Assembly: GCF_048564905.1 (NCBI RefSeq) | Contig: NC_132996.1 | Span: forward strand, 44,378,001 to 44,442,000 | DNA from: Vicugna pacos | Lineage: Eukaryota; Chordata; Mammalia; Artiodactyla; Camelidae | Length of the DNA stretch: 64,000 bases | Direction: 5' to 3' | Shown: in pieces, positions 12,388 through 24,607 of the stretch | How positions within the stretch are numbered: the stretch's first letter is position 1 | Layout: each line of letters begins with the position of its first letter | The notes under the pieces: generated by a model | What the model was told of the DNA's origin: nothing | Seen by the model: only the letters and a program-made list of their open reading frames with translations | Database searches by the model: none | Made by a program: the position numbers and the translations under genes

Positions 12388-12890
12388 TTTTTATTTTTTT
12401 TAATTCAAGTAGAGTCAGTTTCTGGTGTTCAGCATAATGTCCCAGTCGTTCAGATATATACATATATTCATTTTCATAAGCTTTTTCCTTAAATGTTATT
12501 ACAAGATATTGAATATAGTTCCCTGTGCTATACAGAAGAAACTTTTTTTTAATCTATTTTTATATATAGTGCTAACATTTGCAAATCTCAAACTCCTAAA
12601 TTTTTCCCTTCCCACTCCTTTACCCCTGGCAACCATAAGATTATTTAGTATCTTCGAGTCTGTTTCTGTTTTGTAGATGAGTTCATTAGTGTCCTCTTTT
12701 TTTTTTCCTTTTTTTAGATTCTACATATGAGTGATATCATACGGTATTTTTCTTTCTCTTTCTGGCTTATTTCACTTAGAATTTCGCCAGGTCCATCCAT
12801 GTTGCTGCAAATGGCATTATTTTATTCTTTTTTTTTTAATCACTGAGTAGTAGTCCATTGTATAAATTATACCACAACTTCCAGTAATAA
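12388..12890 (-). repeat. L1 LINE 3' end, lineage shared with the two mini-inserts
   Basis: On the - strand it ends 'cagaaactgactctacttgaatt' plus a poly-A tail (T-run near 12390-12400 on +). On + it continues with 'ccctgtgctatacagaagaaac', 'tctgtttctgttttgtagatgagttcatt' and 'ccatccatgttgctgcaaatgg'. It abuts two older L1 pieces, making a stacked L1 cluster at 11838-12890. Confidence 0.85.
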
Positions 12891-12944
12891 TTGGAAAAGA
12901 AAACTTGTGTATTATCTTATACAACCTCAAATCAATAGTCTCAA

Positions 12945-13135
12945 TTAGACTAAGGTTTTGGAATCAGGCATATGAGGACCAATTGCCAAATTCTAATAAG
13001 GCACCTTCAAGATGTTCTTGCCTCCTCTGCTGAGTTGTTGTAACAATAATACCTAAAGAGTTTTGCAAGATTTAATAAAATGACATTCACGTGTCAGTGC
13101 AGTTCTTAGTACACGGTAAAGATTCCATAAATTTT
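12945..13135 (+). repeat. MIR SINE fragment
   Basis: The blocks 'ggttttggaatcaggcatatg', 'tgagttgttgtaacaataa' and 'gtgcagttcttagtacacggta' keep MIR order with heavy divergence. A possible reversed MIR piece ('cccattttacagttgaaaataactgaag') follows at about 13155-13240. Confidence 0.5.
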
Positions 13136-13674
13136 GATTGGTTCTGTTATGCCCATTTTACAGTTGAAAATAACTGAAGATCTGGGAAAATAAGGGTATT
13201 TGACAATAAGCTTAAAGCTAATAACTCAAAACGGAAAGACAAAACACAAATGCTTGAAGGTATATTTCAGGACTCTTTCCAACACCCCTAATTATAAACA
13301 TTTAGTAATAAAGATTGGGTGAAGGAGTCAACAAAGTTCATGTGCCCGTTCATGTAGATGTGTGCTTAGCAACCAACTGTACTTTATCCTTACTGGTGGT
13401 TTTAGTCATTATCCTAATTAGCTCAGTACAAATATATTTAAACATGAGGAAAATAAAACTTGTGTTATTAGATATCAGATAATTTTCAGCCAGTTTTTTT
13501 TCCATACAGTACACTTGGAAGCTAGTTTTTTGTAACATGGAAAGAAAACCTACATCTTTCTTGCCATTTGGAATGTAGTAAAAGTCAAAATAGAAAATCC
13601 CCACCAGAACTTTATACCGTCCTCTATTGTAGCACATACTCTGTGTAAAATGGGAAGTAATTGTTAGTTTATGC

Positions 13675-13800
13675 ATGAATATCCTTCTCTATAGTGTACA
13701 TTCTTGGAGTGCAGAGTCTGCATCTTTATATCCTCATAATTTGCATATTGGCTGTCACAGGGTAGATAACTGATAAGTATTTGTCAAATCAAATTTAACT
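13675..13800 (+). repeat. L2 LINE 3'-end fragment
   Basis: The pattern 'gtgcagagtctgcatctttat...atattggctgtcacagggtagataactgataagtatttgtc' matches the L2 terminus in order. Confidence 0.6.
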
Positions 13801-13984
13801 GATTTGAATACAAGCCATCATTTTGCTAACCATTTGGCAGATGTATTAGCAACTGAGCTTGGGAAGAATTTTAGATCTCTAATAAGGTGACTAAGTATTA
13901 AATAATGTGGTAGAAGCTTGGTTAAAAATGAGAGTATCTCCCTTTATTCATAATATAAATTATTATTGTTATTATTGTTATCTT

Positions 13985-14110
13985 TTTTTTTGTTGGACAC
14001 CAACTGTGTGCCTTGATCACATTTAAAAGTATCTACAAACCTTATAAAGACCTTCTAAGTCATATTATAAGGTAAAGCTAATTTATTTAACAAAAAATTT
14101 GAGAGGCTAA
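13985..14110 (-). repeat. Possible MIR SINE fragment
   Basis: Reversed MIR-like blocks: 'ggacaccaactgtgtgcctt', 'tacaaaccttataaagacc' and 'tattataaggtaaagc'. Confidence 0.4.
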
Positions 14111-14134
14111 TATTACCTGGCGTTTTTCAAGGTG

Positions 14135-14450
14135 CTTATATGATTCACCAGTGAACAAAATTTCCCTACTTGGTAGAAATTACGTTCAAGTAGATGTGAT
14201 AGGCAATACTGAATAAACAGAAAACAAAATTTACATAGTATATTAGAAAGTTAAGTGCTATAAGAAAAAGAAAAAGGAGAGAGGAATAGAGGAAGAGGAA
14301 CTCCAGGTAGGAAGTAAGGTAGTTTGCAACGTAAAGAGTTTAGAATCAACTCTTTAAGCAGATGACACTTGAGCCAAGAATTAAAAGAGGAGAGTAATTT
14401 GAGAGAGATATGGGTGAACTTTGGAATCATCAAGTTATCTATAGAATTTG
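14135..14450 (-). repeat. L2 LINE fragment
   Basis: It follows reversed L2 order: 'accagtgaacaaaatttccctac', 'gtatattagaaagttaagtgctataagaaaaag', then 'gatgacacttgagccaagaattaaaagagg'. Confidence 0.7.
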
Positions 14451-15545
14451 CTGGACCACCACGAACTTCTGTTTGCACATCTAGTAAAAACAGAAAAAAA
14501 TACTTACTTTGTCCAGCTTTTTAACTATTAAATATATGTGTAAATTATTTAGAACGTGACTTGCATAAACTAAACACTGGTTAATGTTAAAAAAAATAGA
14601 ACGTGCTAAAAACGTGGATCATGTTGTACATAACTGCATGAGAGGTGAGGTGTTGACGTAGTTGGCAAAGCTCTCTGTTCCATTTCTGGGTGAATACCAC
14701 ACATTTCTAGGGCTCCAGGTATTCCTGAGAGCGTAGCTTAGCCCTGTAATTGCCAAATTCTGTGTCTTTTGTTTCCACTTTTAAATTCAAATGAAAAGAA
14801 CAAAATAAGTCTGTTGGGAAATTGGCCTTGGAAATATATTAAAAATCCCTACTAAAATGCATTAAAATGAATTTAAAGGGGAAAAAAAGTACACATTTAG
14901 AATAGTAGAGAATTTGACAAGCTGGTATCTAGACATTTCAATACCTGCTACTTTCAACAAAAATTCACTTAATGGAATAAAAATTTTGAAAGGATGTTTG
15001 GAATAAACATCCAGAGCAGCTGCTGTACTTTGGCAGTGACAAAATTAAACAATTGGCATCACCCAGCCTTCAAACGGCAGGATGACTTGCACGAATAGAA
15101 GGGACTATGATATTCATGCAGATTCATGTAGGAAAAAAAAGAACTATTCAAAATATTTACCACTGACTTAATCCTGACAACAACAAAATTTCGTGCTGGC
15201 TTTTATCCACTGTCCCTTCAGGACTCTTGTCAGTGATGTTAATAAACCAGCAGTTCCTGTGCCTGATAGAAGGAAGTGCGGCCATTGTCTGTTCTGTCAA
15301 TTAACTGCCAGAGAGGAGAGATTTACATGATGGACTGAAAGTGCTCTTAGAGGAGCATTCTTTGGACTGTTAAAGTGAGGACTGGAAATCCTCAGAATGT
15401 TCAACTAGCTAATGAGTTCTCATAAACTTTGAGACTCTTCAGACACGAATCAGGGACAAAATAACAATAGTAAGTGCTTGGAGAAAGATAAGAAACCTCT
15501 TTTTTTTAGCATGCTATGTGATACCAGCATCAAATTTACTCATTC
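14450..15545. other. Intron without recognised repeats
   Basis: No transposon is recognised. The part at 15190-15400 is less AT-rich and contains motif-like words (see findings). No exon is seen. Confidence 0.5.
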
Positions 15546-15549
15546 TCAC

Positions 15550-15720
15550 TTTTTCATCCAATATTTATTACGCATCCTCTAGGTACTGGGCACTACTCTA
15601 ACAATTATCTATTCAGGGGTTAGCCAAATGGGAAGCAATTCGTATTGTGAACAACAAGCCTGTTGTCCAGTGAGGGAATGAGACATTTAATAGTCAGATA
15701 AATGACAACTGTAATAAGTA
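15550..15720 (-). repeat. L2 LINE 3'-end fragment
   Basis: Reversed L2 terminus: 'catccaatatttattacgcatcctctaggtactgggcactactct' is followed by a 'gaacaacaagcctgttgtccagtgaggg' block. Confidence 0.65.
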
Positions 15721-15799
15721 GGTATTTGATTTAACTAGTATACATTAATGTAGTCATGCAAATTGTTTAAATATTAAACCACCTGTGTACCAAGTAGAA

Positions 15800-16560
15800 A
15801 ATAACCATTGTCTCTTTCACCTGGGCCCTTCTTCTCCTGGAACACTGCACCTGCCCGGGACACTTCACTATCATTCAGCAGTAAGTCACTAACACTATAG
15901 CAAAATGGTTCTGCTGTAACATCTTGATAATCTTGCGCGTATCTCCACATAGGTCACACAGGCGAGGCTAACCTGTAGTTTAACCCAAATCTTGGTGGAA
16001 TGCCCTGTCATCTTCTGTGGAACATGGAAGTATAGGTAGTCTTGTTAGAAACTGTTGAAGGACTATTTCTCATTGACCTCTGTATCTTGCAGGAGGCTGG
16101 GATGAAGCAGTTTCCTATCCACCTTCCTAGTGCCAGTGAGGCATGGGGTTTTCCGTATCACACCTCTCCCCCTCCTTTGCATCAAGCTGTAGGCTGTAAA
16201 ACTGCTTTGCTGTGGTTTAGAATTGAATCCCCAGTGGTAGAAAGACCACCACTTGTGTTGCCTGGCATGTGAAACCCCAGTTTGATACCATTCACTAATA
16301 CTAAAAACGTGAGTTGCCAATGCCATACTGATCTTCCTTATGTTTTGAGTGTGAGGAATAAACTGTCCAGATTGATTTGGGCTCATGTCTCTTTCCTGGC
16401 TGAGTCTGTGCGACTGTGGCAAGCTGCTTAAGAGCTGCCACGATGCTGATGCTTAGGGAATGCTTGACTGCTTGACACCTGTCAAGCAGGAAACTCCGAG
16501 GACGAGCTCCAGCACTGAGGATAGAGTGACATTTGTTGGTTCGTGTCTGTACCATACCAG
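15800..16560. other. Unclassified stretch of higher GC than its flanks
   Basis: Overlapping chance ORFs on both strands (for example 16063-16422 -, 16042-16272 +) reflect raised GC, not coding. I see no splice-flanked exon, and no repeat family I can name. It could be an old LTR or transposon. Confidence 0.4.
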
Positions 16561-16664
16561 TCATTTTATATTTTGAATATCACAACTAGTGAAAGTAATA
16601 GAAAGGAAAATACAGTATTTCAAAAGAGAATATAAAAAAGATACTAAAATTAGGTTTGCAGTTT

Positions 16665-16840
16665 AGAAATGGATCTCTATGAGAATTAGCATTTCAACTG
16701 AAATCTAAGGGATGAGTAGGAATTGACCCGGGGGAACAAGATAGCGGGAATTTTCCACGATTCCAGGCAAAAAGAATGGTACATGCTAAGACACTGAAGT
16801 GTGTAAGAGTACACTTCATTCAATGAACTTAAAGAAAACC
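16665..16840 (-). repeat. L2 LINE fragment
   Basis: Reversed L2 order: 'gagaattagcatttcaactgaaatctaagggatgagtaggaa', then 'ttccacgattccaggcaaaaagaa' in place of the 'agcattccaggcagagggaac' block. Confidence 0.65.
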
Positions 16841-17029
16841 AATGAGACATTATACAGCCCATTGGATAGAGATATCGCTTCTCTGCTGACAGCCTAGTAA
16901 AATCCGTGTAATCCTACTAGTAAAGCAGGAGTTCCTGAGACATCAAATAGAACAATGTAATTTTGTTGTCGCACAATGTGGAAGACACGTTGATAGCTTC
17001 AGTGGTGAACATAGAGATGCTTAAGAAGC

Positions 17030-17280
17030 CCTTTACACTGTGAGCTTCATGAAAACAAGAGTGTTGCCTTGTGTTGTATTCATAACTGATCTCATACCAG
17101 AGTGCCATTAGCAGGAATATCTGGTAAATGAAAATGTGAGACAAGGAAGGAAGAAAGGAAGACAGGGAGGAAAGGAAGAGGGGTGGGAGGTTCTCTATTT
17201 AGAAGGGTATAAAATTTATAAAATGCCTGGGATATATTAGGCCTGCAGTAAATATCTGTTGAAAGACTGACTGGGGGATG
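17030..17280 (+). repeat. L2 LINE 3' end interrupted by a purine tract
   Basis: The left part ('actgtgagcttcatgaaaac...gtgttgccttgtgttgtattc') and the right part ('aaatgcctgggatatattaggcctgcagtaaatatctgttg') are consecutive in L2. Between them lies a GGAA-rich purine tract at about 17143-17190. Confidence 0.6.
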
Positions 17281-17619
17281 AGAAAGATATAATAAAGAAA
17301 TTACACACACTGAAATACATAATAAAATAAAATGAATAAATTATAACCTGAAAAAATTTATCTGGCAATTAATATAAATTCCAAATTCTTAGCATACATT
17401 TTTGATGTACTTCACACAGGTCTCCCTGAAGAATTCCTATTGTTGGTTTGTTGAGGGCAATTTTAATAGAGAAGATGGACACATTCTAGACTAGTCCCAG
17501 GACCAGGGGTGTAGAACTGTAGCATTATTGGCCTCAGTTGGGTGGGGTGGACTGTCTAGTCAAACAAAAATAATAGCCTCTAAAGACAGTACAGGCACAA
17601 ACTGAAAAGGCTCAAACTG

Positions 17620-17910
17620 AATATGAGTAAGCTTGAATTTTATTGTAAAGGCAATAAGAATAACTAAAGTTTTTTTGATCAAGGAAGAACAGGCTACAAG
17701 AAAGGTTCATAAGAAACAAATACAGTGGAGTATGTAGGATGACTTTCCGGAGAAAAGCAGAGACTAAAGACAGAGGACGTAATGCAACAGTTGCAGAAAT
17801 CTCGTAAAGAGCAGAAATGAGGACATACCTCCAGTCATCATAATAAAAACAGTGGAGAGGGAACAAATGGAATTTATGACTTGCTGGGCATAGGCAGAAC
17901 AGTAGTTTTG
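17620..17910 (-). repeat. L2 LINE fragment
   Basis: The purine-rich + strand resembles the reversed L2 body ('tggagtatgtaggatgac', 'gtaatgcaacagttgcagaaatc', 'gaaatgaggacatacc'). Diverged. Confidence 0.5.
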
Positions 17911-17944
17911 AGATTGAGACAGAGATAAAAAATGTGTGACACAC

Positions 17945-18785
17945 AGAATAATAATTTATTAATTTATTTTCTCTTGGTTATGTTTTGAGTTTTTATTCTT
18001 TTAATAGTCTGTCCATATTGAAGAGCAAAATTCTGTTTTTTTATGTTATCTAAGAAATGTTTGCTTATCTCAACATCATAAAAATTATCTTCCAGAAGTT
18101 CTATATTTTTAAATTTTACATTTAGGTGAATAATTCATGTCAAATTATGTGAATTGTGTAAAGAAAATGTGGCTTGATTTTACACACACACAGACACACA
18201 ATCTAATTCCTTAACACCATTTATTGAAATTATTATTTTTCACACATTGAAATACATTTTTATCTTTGTCAAAAATTAAATGGCTGTGTACATTTTCAAT
18301 TGACTATATATATTTGAATAAATTTCTGGATTCTCTTCTATTTTTGTATATGTTTATTCTTATACCAGCACCAGTGTCTTTATTATTGTAGCTTTAGAAT
18401 TAGTCTTGAAATCAGACAGCTTAAGTCGTACACTCTTGTGTTTTTTAAAAGATTATTTTAGATATAGGTTTTAGAGACAGTTCATTAGCAAATTTCCAAA
18501 AATAATCTTGGGGGAATTCTAACTTGGTTTGCATTTTATCTGTAGATTAATATGGGAAGAACAGATACCATAATATTGAATACTTCAATTCAACAGCATT
18601 TAGTGTTTCAATTCATAGACATGGTATATCTTTCCACTAATTTAGAATTTCTGCCATTTCTCCCAATAATGTTTTGTACTTTTCCACACAAAGGTTCTTC
18701 ATGTATATCATTATTTTTTTCTAATAATTTTAATGTTTTCCCCCTTTTCACCCTCCTTCTGTTACTCTAATGCACATGTTGGTGC
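17945..18785 (-). repeat. L1 LINE ORF2 remnant
   Basis: It follows reversed L1 ORF2 order: 'aacaccatttattgaaa', 'ataccagcaccagtgtctttattattgtagctttagaat', 'ttgcattttatctgtagattaatatggg', then 'ttccactaatttagaatttctgccatttctcc'. Includes an ACACAC-rich run at 18182-18202. Confidence 0.85.
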
Positions 18786-18789
18786 TTTT

Positions 18790-19470
18790 AGTATCGTTCT
18801 AAAGATCTTTGAGCCCCCTCCCCATTCATTGTTTTTTAAACTTTTTGTTTCTCTCATTGCTTTGCAGAATGGATTTCTATTGGTGTCACTTCATATTTAG
18901 AAGCCCTTTCTTCTGTTATCTTCATTTTTTTTGATAAGTCTACCCAGTGATATTTTCCTTTCTAGAATTTACATTTGGTTCTTTCTTATAATATTGTTTT
19001 CCTGCTAAGATTACCTATCTCTTCATTAATTAAGGACATGTTACCTTTAATTTCTTTGTGGTATTTTTAATAGCTGCCTTATGGTACTTTCCTATCATAT
19101 TCAATATATGAGCCATCTAGATATTGGCTATCATTGCCTACTCTTTTGTTTAACTTTGGATCATATATTTTATTTCTTTGAATATCTGGTAAGATTTTAT
19201 TTTGTGCTGGACATTGTCATTTATATGTTACAAAGATTCTGGATTTTATCTTTTTCTGAAGATAATTAATTTTTGTCCAACAATGCAGCTAAATACTGGT
19301 ATTCACTTTGATGTAGAGTTGGCCTTAGATTTTGTCAGTGCTGATATGTGAGAGTCCAGGATAACACTTCAGCTCTCTTTACTTGACTGAGCTAAAGCTC
19401 CAAAAATCTTCCCCCATCCCCACTTTCCAGAATCTTGTCTAGGTTTTGATTTAGACATTCTTACCTCAGG
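18790..19470 (-). repeat. Ancient LINE fragment (HAL1 or old L1 type)
   Basis: Blocks such as 'tggttctttcttataatattg', 'gctaagattacctatctcttcattaattaag', 'aatagctgccttatggtac' and 'tttgtgctggacattgtca' occur together in very old mammalian LINEs. The exact family is uncertain. Confidence 0.5.
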
Positions 19471-19489
19471 CCTAAAGTAGACTTTATAC

Positions 19490-19715
19490 TAGGGTAGGAC
19501 TTGGTGAACTTTTTCTGTAAATGATCACATAGTAAATATTGTAGTCTTTGCAATTTTATGTGGTCTCTACTGCAGCTACTCAGTTCCACTATGGTAGCAC
19601 AAAAAGTTAGACAACACATAAATAAATAAAGGTGGCTGCATTGCAGTAAAATTTTATTTACAAAAACAGACAGTAGGCCAGATTTGGACTTTGGGCTATA
19701 GTTTGCCAATTCCAG
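19490..19715 (+). mobile_element. Nonautonomous hAT-Charlie transposon (MER3/MER58-like), near complete
   Basis: It matches the known order from 'aactttttctgtaaa', 'atagtaaatattgtagtctttg', 'atgtggtctctactgcagctactcag', 'tgcagtaaaattttatttacaaaaacagacag' to 'gggctatagtttgccaattccag'. The ends carry the diverged CAGGGGT...TGCC-type inverted termini. The flanks show only a partial 8-bp duplication (ctttatac / ctttagtg). Confidence 0.8.
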
Positions 19716-19930
19716 CTTTAGTGGCTATTAATCTAAAGGCTGTCGCTTTGATGCCTATGGTGTTAATAAGCTTTATGAATGTCTCTAGAATGCTAACATC
19801 CTTCTGCAATGCTCAGCCTCCAGTGTTTCTGCTCTGCTGTCAGCCATGTAACAGTTACTTTGTGATCAGCCCAGTGTAAAGTACTGCTCTGTGTAAATGC
19901 AGCCCAACTCTCAACCAAGGACTTAAGGAA

Positions 19931-19956
19931 CACCACCACCACCACCACCACCACCA
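19931..19956 (+). repeat. (CAC)n trinucleotide repeat
   Basis: About eight uninterrupted CAC units. Confidence 0.95.
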
Positions 19957-19959
19957 TCC

Positions 19960-20920
19960 CCTGACTTTTGGAAGCCCTGCTCTGCTGCCCTACTCCATAT
20001 ACTCCAGTCATTTATTCTGCCCCCAAATCTGATCTCTGCCTCCACAGTTCAGTCACAGTGATATGCTTGGGCCACAGCCCTTTGCAGCTCGTTCAGGAAA
20101 CTGTCCTCATGCACAAAACAGTGTGTAGTCATGAGTTGTACCTAGTGAGTTTCCCATATTTCAAGGTTCACAACCTGGCATATTAGCTCATAGTTGTCAC
20201 TGTGTCATATCTAGAGGACGTTTTGAATCTTTTTTATTTTTAAATAATAAAAATATAAAGAACAACTTAATTAATAAAAATGAATTTAATTTACTCACAA
20301 TAACTGAAAATGCAAGGTTCATTTGACTTCAGGTATGGTTTAATTAACAAGTCTTCTAAGTCATTAGATCCTGTTATATACTTGATATTTTATATGCTTT
20401 GCTTTCTTCTGTATGACACTTTTAACCTCATGTTGATCACTTTTATTTTAGAAATAGTGCCTTTTAGAGCTTAGACTTAAACATCCTCACACTATACTAC
20501 CAAGAGAAAAAGTACGTACTTTTTATCATTCAGATGAAGAAAGACAGCTTTTATCCCAGAAGCTACCAGTAACATTCTTGCCTTTGGCCTGACGTTAATT
20601 AGATGCCTAAACCCAGTCACAGTCATTTGACTGGAGTGTTGAGGTAGAGTAATTGCTCTAAGATACTGCATCCTCATCTCTGGAACCAAGTGTGGAGATA
20701 ATGTCTCCTAAAATGTATGGCTGAGAAAGTCTCCTCCAAACTCTAGGTGTTCTTGAGGGGAGAAAGGGAATCAATATTAAGGAGAAGAAAGTAAAAACTT
20801 ACCCATGGTAGGTTTTCTTTAATGGCCAAAATTACTACATGCATATGTATATACACATAATGGCAATAAGACACTCATAAAAATTTAAATTTGAGAAAAG
20901 TTATATGCATCTGTTCTTAT
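19960..20920. other. Intronic stretch without recognised features
   Basis: No exon, repeat family or RNA gene recognised. An A/T-only patch lies around 20230-20300. Confidence 0.45.
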
Positions 20921-20924
20921 TTCC

Positions 20925-21045
20925 CAGTGGAAAGCCTTCCTGAACTTTCTACTTTTTACATATTAACATTTACTTTTAATAGCACTTATAACCAGATGTT
21001 ATGCTAAGCTATTCCTGTGCAATTTACAATCTAAATTTGGTCCTT
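20925..21045 (+). repeat. L2 LINE fragment
   Basis: 'agtggaaagccttcctgaactttc' and 'taatagcacttataaccagatgttat' match the L2 'gaggccttccctgaccacc...agcacttatcaccatctgacat' order. Confidence 0.65.
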
Positions 21046-21604
21046 TTACATATATTAGTCATCCAGTTCCAAGTCGCTCAGAATTACTCCCAAGTAAATG
21101 TTGAAATGAGCAGAAATTGCATCAGAGAATCTGATGGCCAAAGATAACCCTGGCACTACAAACTTAGACGCTTCTTAGAATGAGTAGAAGCAGGTAGGAG
21201 ATGTTGACTTTCTGCCTTTTTACCAAAATGATAAAGTAGAAGGTAAGGTTGATGGTGGTGGTGTTTGGGTCTGTGTTATATCTCTTGGGTATCATCCACA
21301 GCTTCTAGGCTAGTACAGCTGAGCAGGGGGTATGTGCTTCATGTATACCAACAGATGCCTTGAATCATCCATTAAAAAAAAATCCAATTATTATCCTTTC
21401 ACCAAATACCAACTACACTCTACTGAGTACTTGAAAACATCTCTCTTACGACTTTATTATTCTCATTGGATGAATAATCTTAAACACACACAATTAGTTC
21501 AGTCTTCTAAGAGGCCTCCAAACCTTTCTAACCATAAAGTATACTAATAAATTTTGAGAACTTGTTATTCAAAATATCTGTATTTATTAGTTATAAGTTC
21601 TATG

Positions 21605-21850
21605 CACTCATGGTTTTGGTAGTTAGGAGAACCAGTTTTGGATCCAAACTGCCTACGTTTGAATTCCAGATCTGTCCTTTCCCAGCTGTGTGACCTTGAG
21701 TGAGGTAGTTAATATATCTATGTCTCACTTTCCTCATTTAAAAGGGAATGGAAGTAATACTATTTACCAAACAGAGTTGTTGTGAGGAATACATGTGTCT
21801 CTCACAAATTTAGGCTGTTGTTGCTATCTTTTATTATCATCTTATTATTT
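21605..21850 (+). repeat. MIR SINE, near full length and well preserved
   Basis: The MIR order is clear: 'tgcctacgtttgaattccagatctgtcc', 'agctgtgtgaccttgagtgag', 'tcactttcctcatttaaaagggaatgg', 'gagttgttgtgaggaat', 'gctgttgttgctatc'. Confidence 0.88.
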
Positions 21851-24585
21851 TATTTCCACATTACATACATTATAAACATAAAATGAAAGGAAAGCAGTGG
21901 TGAAACTTAAGAAATATATGACTATAAGTTCTAATATTTTTGTATTAGAACAACCATTGGATATTTCAGAATAAAAATATAGAATACAGAGTACTTTATA
22001 ATGGCACCTATTTTACATTATTAAAATCTAAATTAAAATGTAAAATTTCTAATGTTTTCTTCCTACACTCCAATGGAACTTCTCTTGTACTCTCTAACCA
22101 CATTTCTGCAAAATGTGGGTTCTCACTGGTTCCAGAATGTATAGCAAGTATCATCTTATGAATAACAAATTAACGAACATATTTTTAGAACTTGTTTTAC
22201 GATGCCACCTAAAAGCTTATTGTAATGTTGGCTGTTATTGCCGGGCACCTAAAAGACTCCCCTACTGTAGTTCTCTGCTGACCTATGTCCTCAACAAATG
22301 AGTCACAGTAGTCTTGTAAGATTGTCTGTTGTAACTTGGTAGTGACCAAAACACCAGGAGAAGGCTCTGTTCTGAATTCCCTATCCGGAGTCTGTATATC
22401 CACTTTCTTGATCCGGCCCTAGCGGGACCATGTCCAGCTGAGTCTTTCCAAGCAGAAGGCCATGCCAGGGAAGCGTCTGGTTAGACTTCATTATGCTGAT
22501 ACCCCTGTGGTGCTTATTTTTTCTATGTTTTATCAGAAGATTAAAGAGCCGAGATAATTGGCCCTCAGAAGTCTGGGCTGTCCCTCCCATCGTCTCCATT
22601 TAGCCTCATATCAGGGATTTAATTTTTGTAAATGTTGTTTACTCATTTTGTGAAAGGCATTGCTAATTATTAAGACTCAGTGGTGACCAAAAATGTTTTA
22701 ATTTCTTCTATCTTTGCATCTAAGCTGTTTATCATTCACTTGTATTTCAATCAATCTTGCAGAGTGTGTGAGAAAGAGAAGAATGACTGTGCATGCCCTA
22801 AGAGGAAAGTCAATCTTTTGATTTGCTCCTACTGCTTTCTGTGTTTTGGTGAGAAAACACATGCCCACAGACAAACACACGTACAAATACACACATCAGT
22901 GCAACCCAGTTGTTATACTTGGTTTAAGGTGAACCTTGATTTTGGACTATATTTTCTTGGCTTCTGAAAAAAAATGTTTTTCTGAGTTGAATTATAAAAT
23001 CTGTTTGTTGTAAGTTTACCTTAGAACTTGTTGCTTGGAAAACCCCTGCCCTATCCGTGTCTCTGATATGTTTCCTATCTTTGATAATGATAATTTTGGA
23101 GCCAACAACTTTTTTGTAGTACCTGGATGCCAGAAGTCTAGGAACAAATTTGCAGGTCGCTCAAGGCAAATGGATGGAACTTTATGGCCCCATTATCTGT
23201 GCTGCTTTCTTCTGCTGTTGCTACCAATAATCTACCTTCACATCCACATTGACAAGACATATATGTTTTCCATTGACCTCATAAGTTTTATTTATGTTTA
23301 AGAGTCTAATATATTTAGTGTCAAAACTGTTTCGGGTCCTTTTCAGAAGACAGTAAATTATAAATATGTTCATAGTCTATAAACCTCAGAGAAATTCACT
23401 GGAAAATTAAAAAGAAGATAGCTGGGTATTCTTATCCAGAAGGAAAGAAGTGGGGCAGGATTAAGATAATCCTTGTCCCAGTGAGTTTCCAGAAATATTA
23501 AATTACAAACTTAACAAGTGAATAATGAATTGGAACCTTGCAGATTTATCCATTTGCCAAAATTTTGTAAAATGATTTATTGAAATTTCAGACACAATTT
23601 AACTACCTAACACAATGTCCTTTCTGTTTGCTCCATTCACCATTCATCCATACAGTCAGGTTTCTTAGAAAAATAAAAATAAATATAAAAAGACAAGTTT
23701 TGCATTTTAAGGTGGATTCTTGAGAAAAACAGCAGGGAACAGCTGCAGAAGTCATAGGCTGGATGGCAGAGCCAAACCAGGCTCTGGTGTTTTGTAGTCC
23801 ATAACAATTTGGAGGTGTGGAGCCTCGTATTTTTAAAGTAAGTTAAGAATTATTATATGGACTCTAGTTTCTCGTTATGTTATAGAGCTCAAATGGGAAA
23901 AATATAAAAATTAAATGTTACAGTTTCTTGGTGTCACTCTTATTAGGAAGAATACACTGACTTCTCAGGCCTCTCTGAGGAACCCCTCCTCTCTTCTCTA
24001 TTCTGGTTTATCAGTTCGATCTCATACTGTGATTTTTCATTTTACATGCTTTCTACCCTGTGTACATTTTCAGCCTGTGTCCACTGATGATATTTCCTTC
24101 TTAGTCTCAAAAAAACGAATCCCCCCATAGATACTTACTCAATGACTGAATGTGGGTGAAAGCTACTCAAGAATGGTGACTACCTCCTCTTAAGTAACCC
24201 TACCCTTTTTTTCATGGGAGTTAAAATTGAGAAAACAAATAAATGACTTAAAACAGGTAAGTTTCACTATGTGGTAAACTCTCCTGTCTTTCATAGGCCC
24301 TCTGATGATTTAAAGCCCCCAGAACTGTTAATGTTTTCTATAATTTTACAAATACTATGTATGAATTAATCCAATTGCTGATCCTTTCAAAACTAGGACC
24401 AACCTGTGATAATATGGGTCAGTATCTGTAATTCCTGTGATTACTTTTCCTTACTATCTTTGTAAACTTTTGTCTCCCAAGACCTACTGGCTAGATTTTA
24501 CCAGGTTCAGTCAGTTCTTAGAAGGGGTTAATACTTAAAATCCTGGGAATTAAAGCTATACGCTTTCAAAGACATAGCTGTTGGA
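21850..24585. other. Intron without recognised repeats
   Basis: Contains chance ORFs on both strands and a weak reversed L2-terminus echo near 22635-22690. I recognise nothing else. The part at 22230-22480 is less AT-rich than its flanks. Confidence 0.45.
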
Positions 24586-24607
24586 ATTTATTTATTTATT
24601 TAATTTT

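Noticed and set aside
19931-19956. CRISPR-like or coding histidine/valine repeat
   Set aside because: It is a plain trinucleotide microsatellite without spacers or an exon around it.
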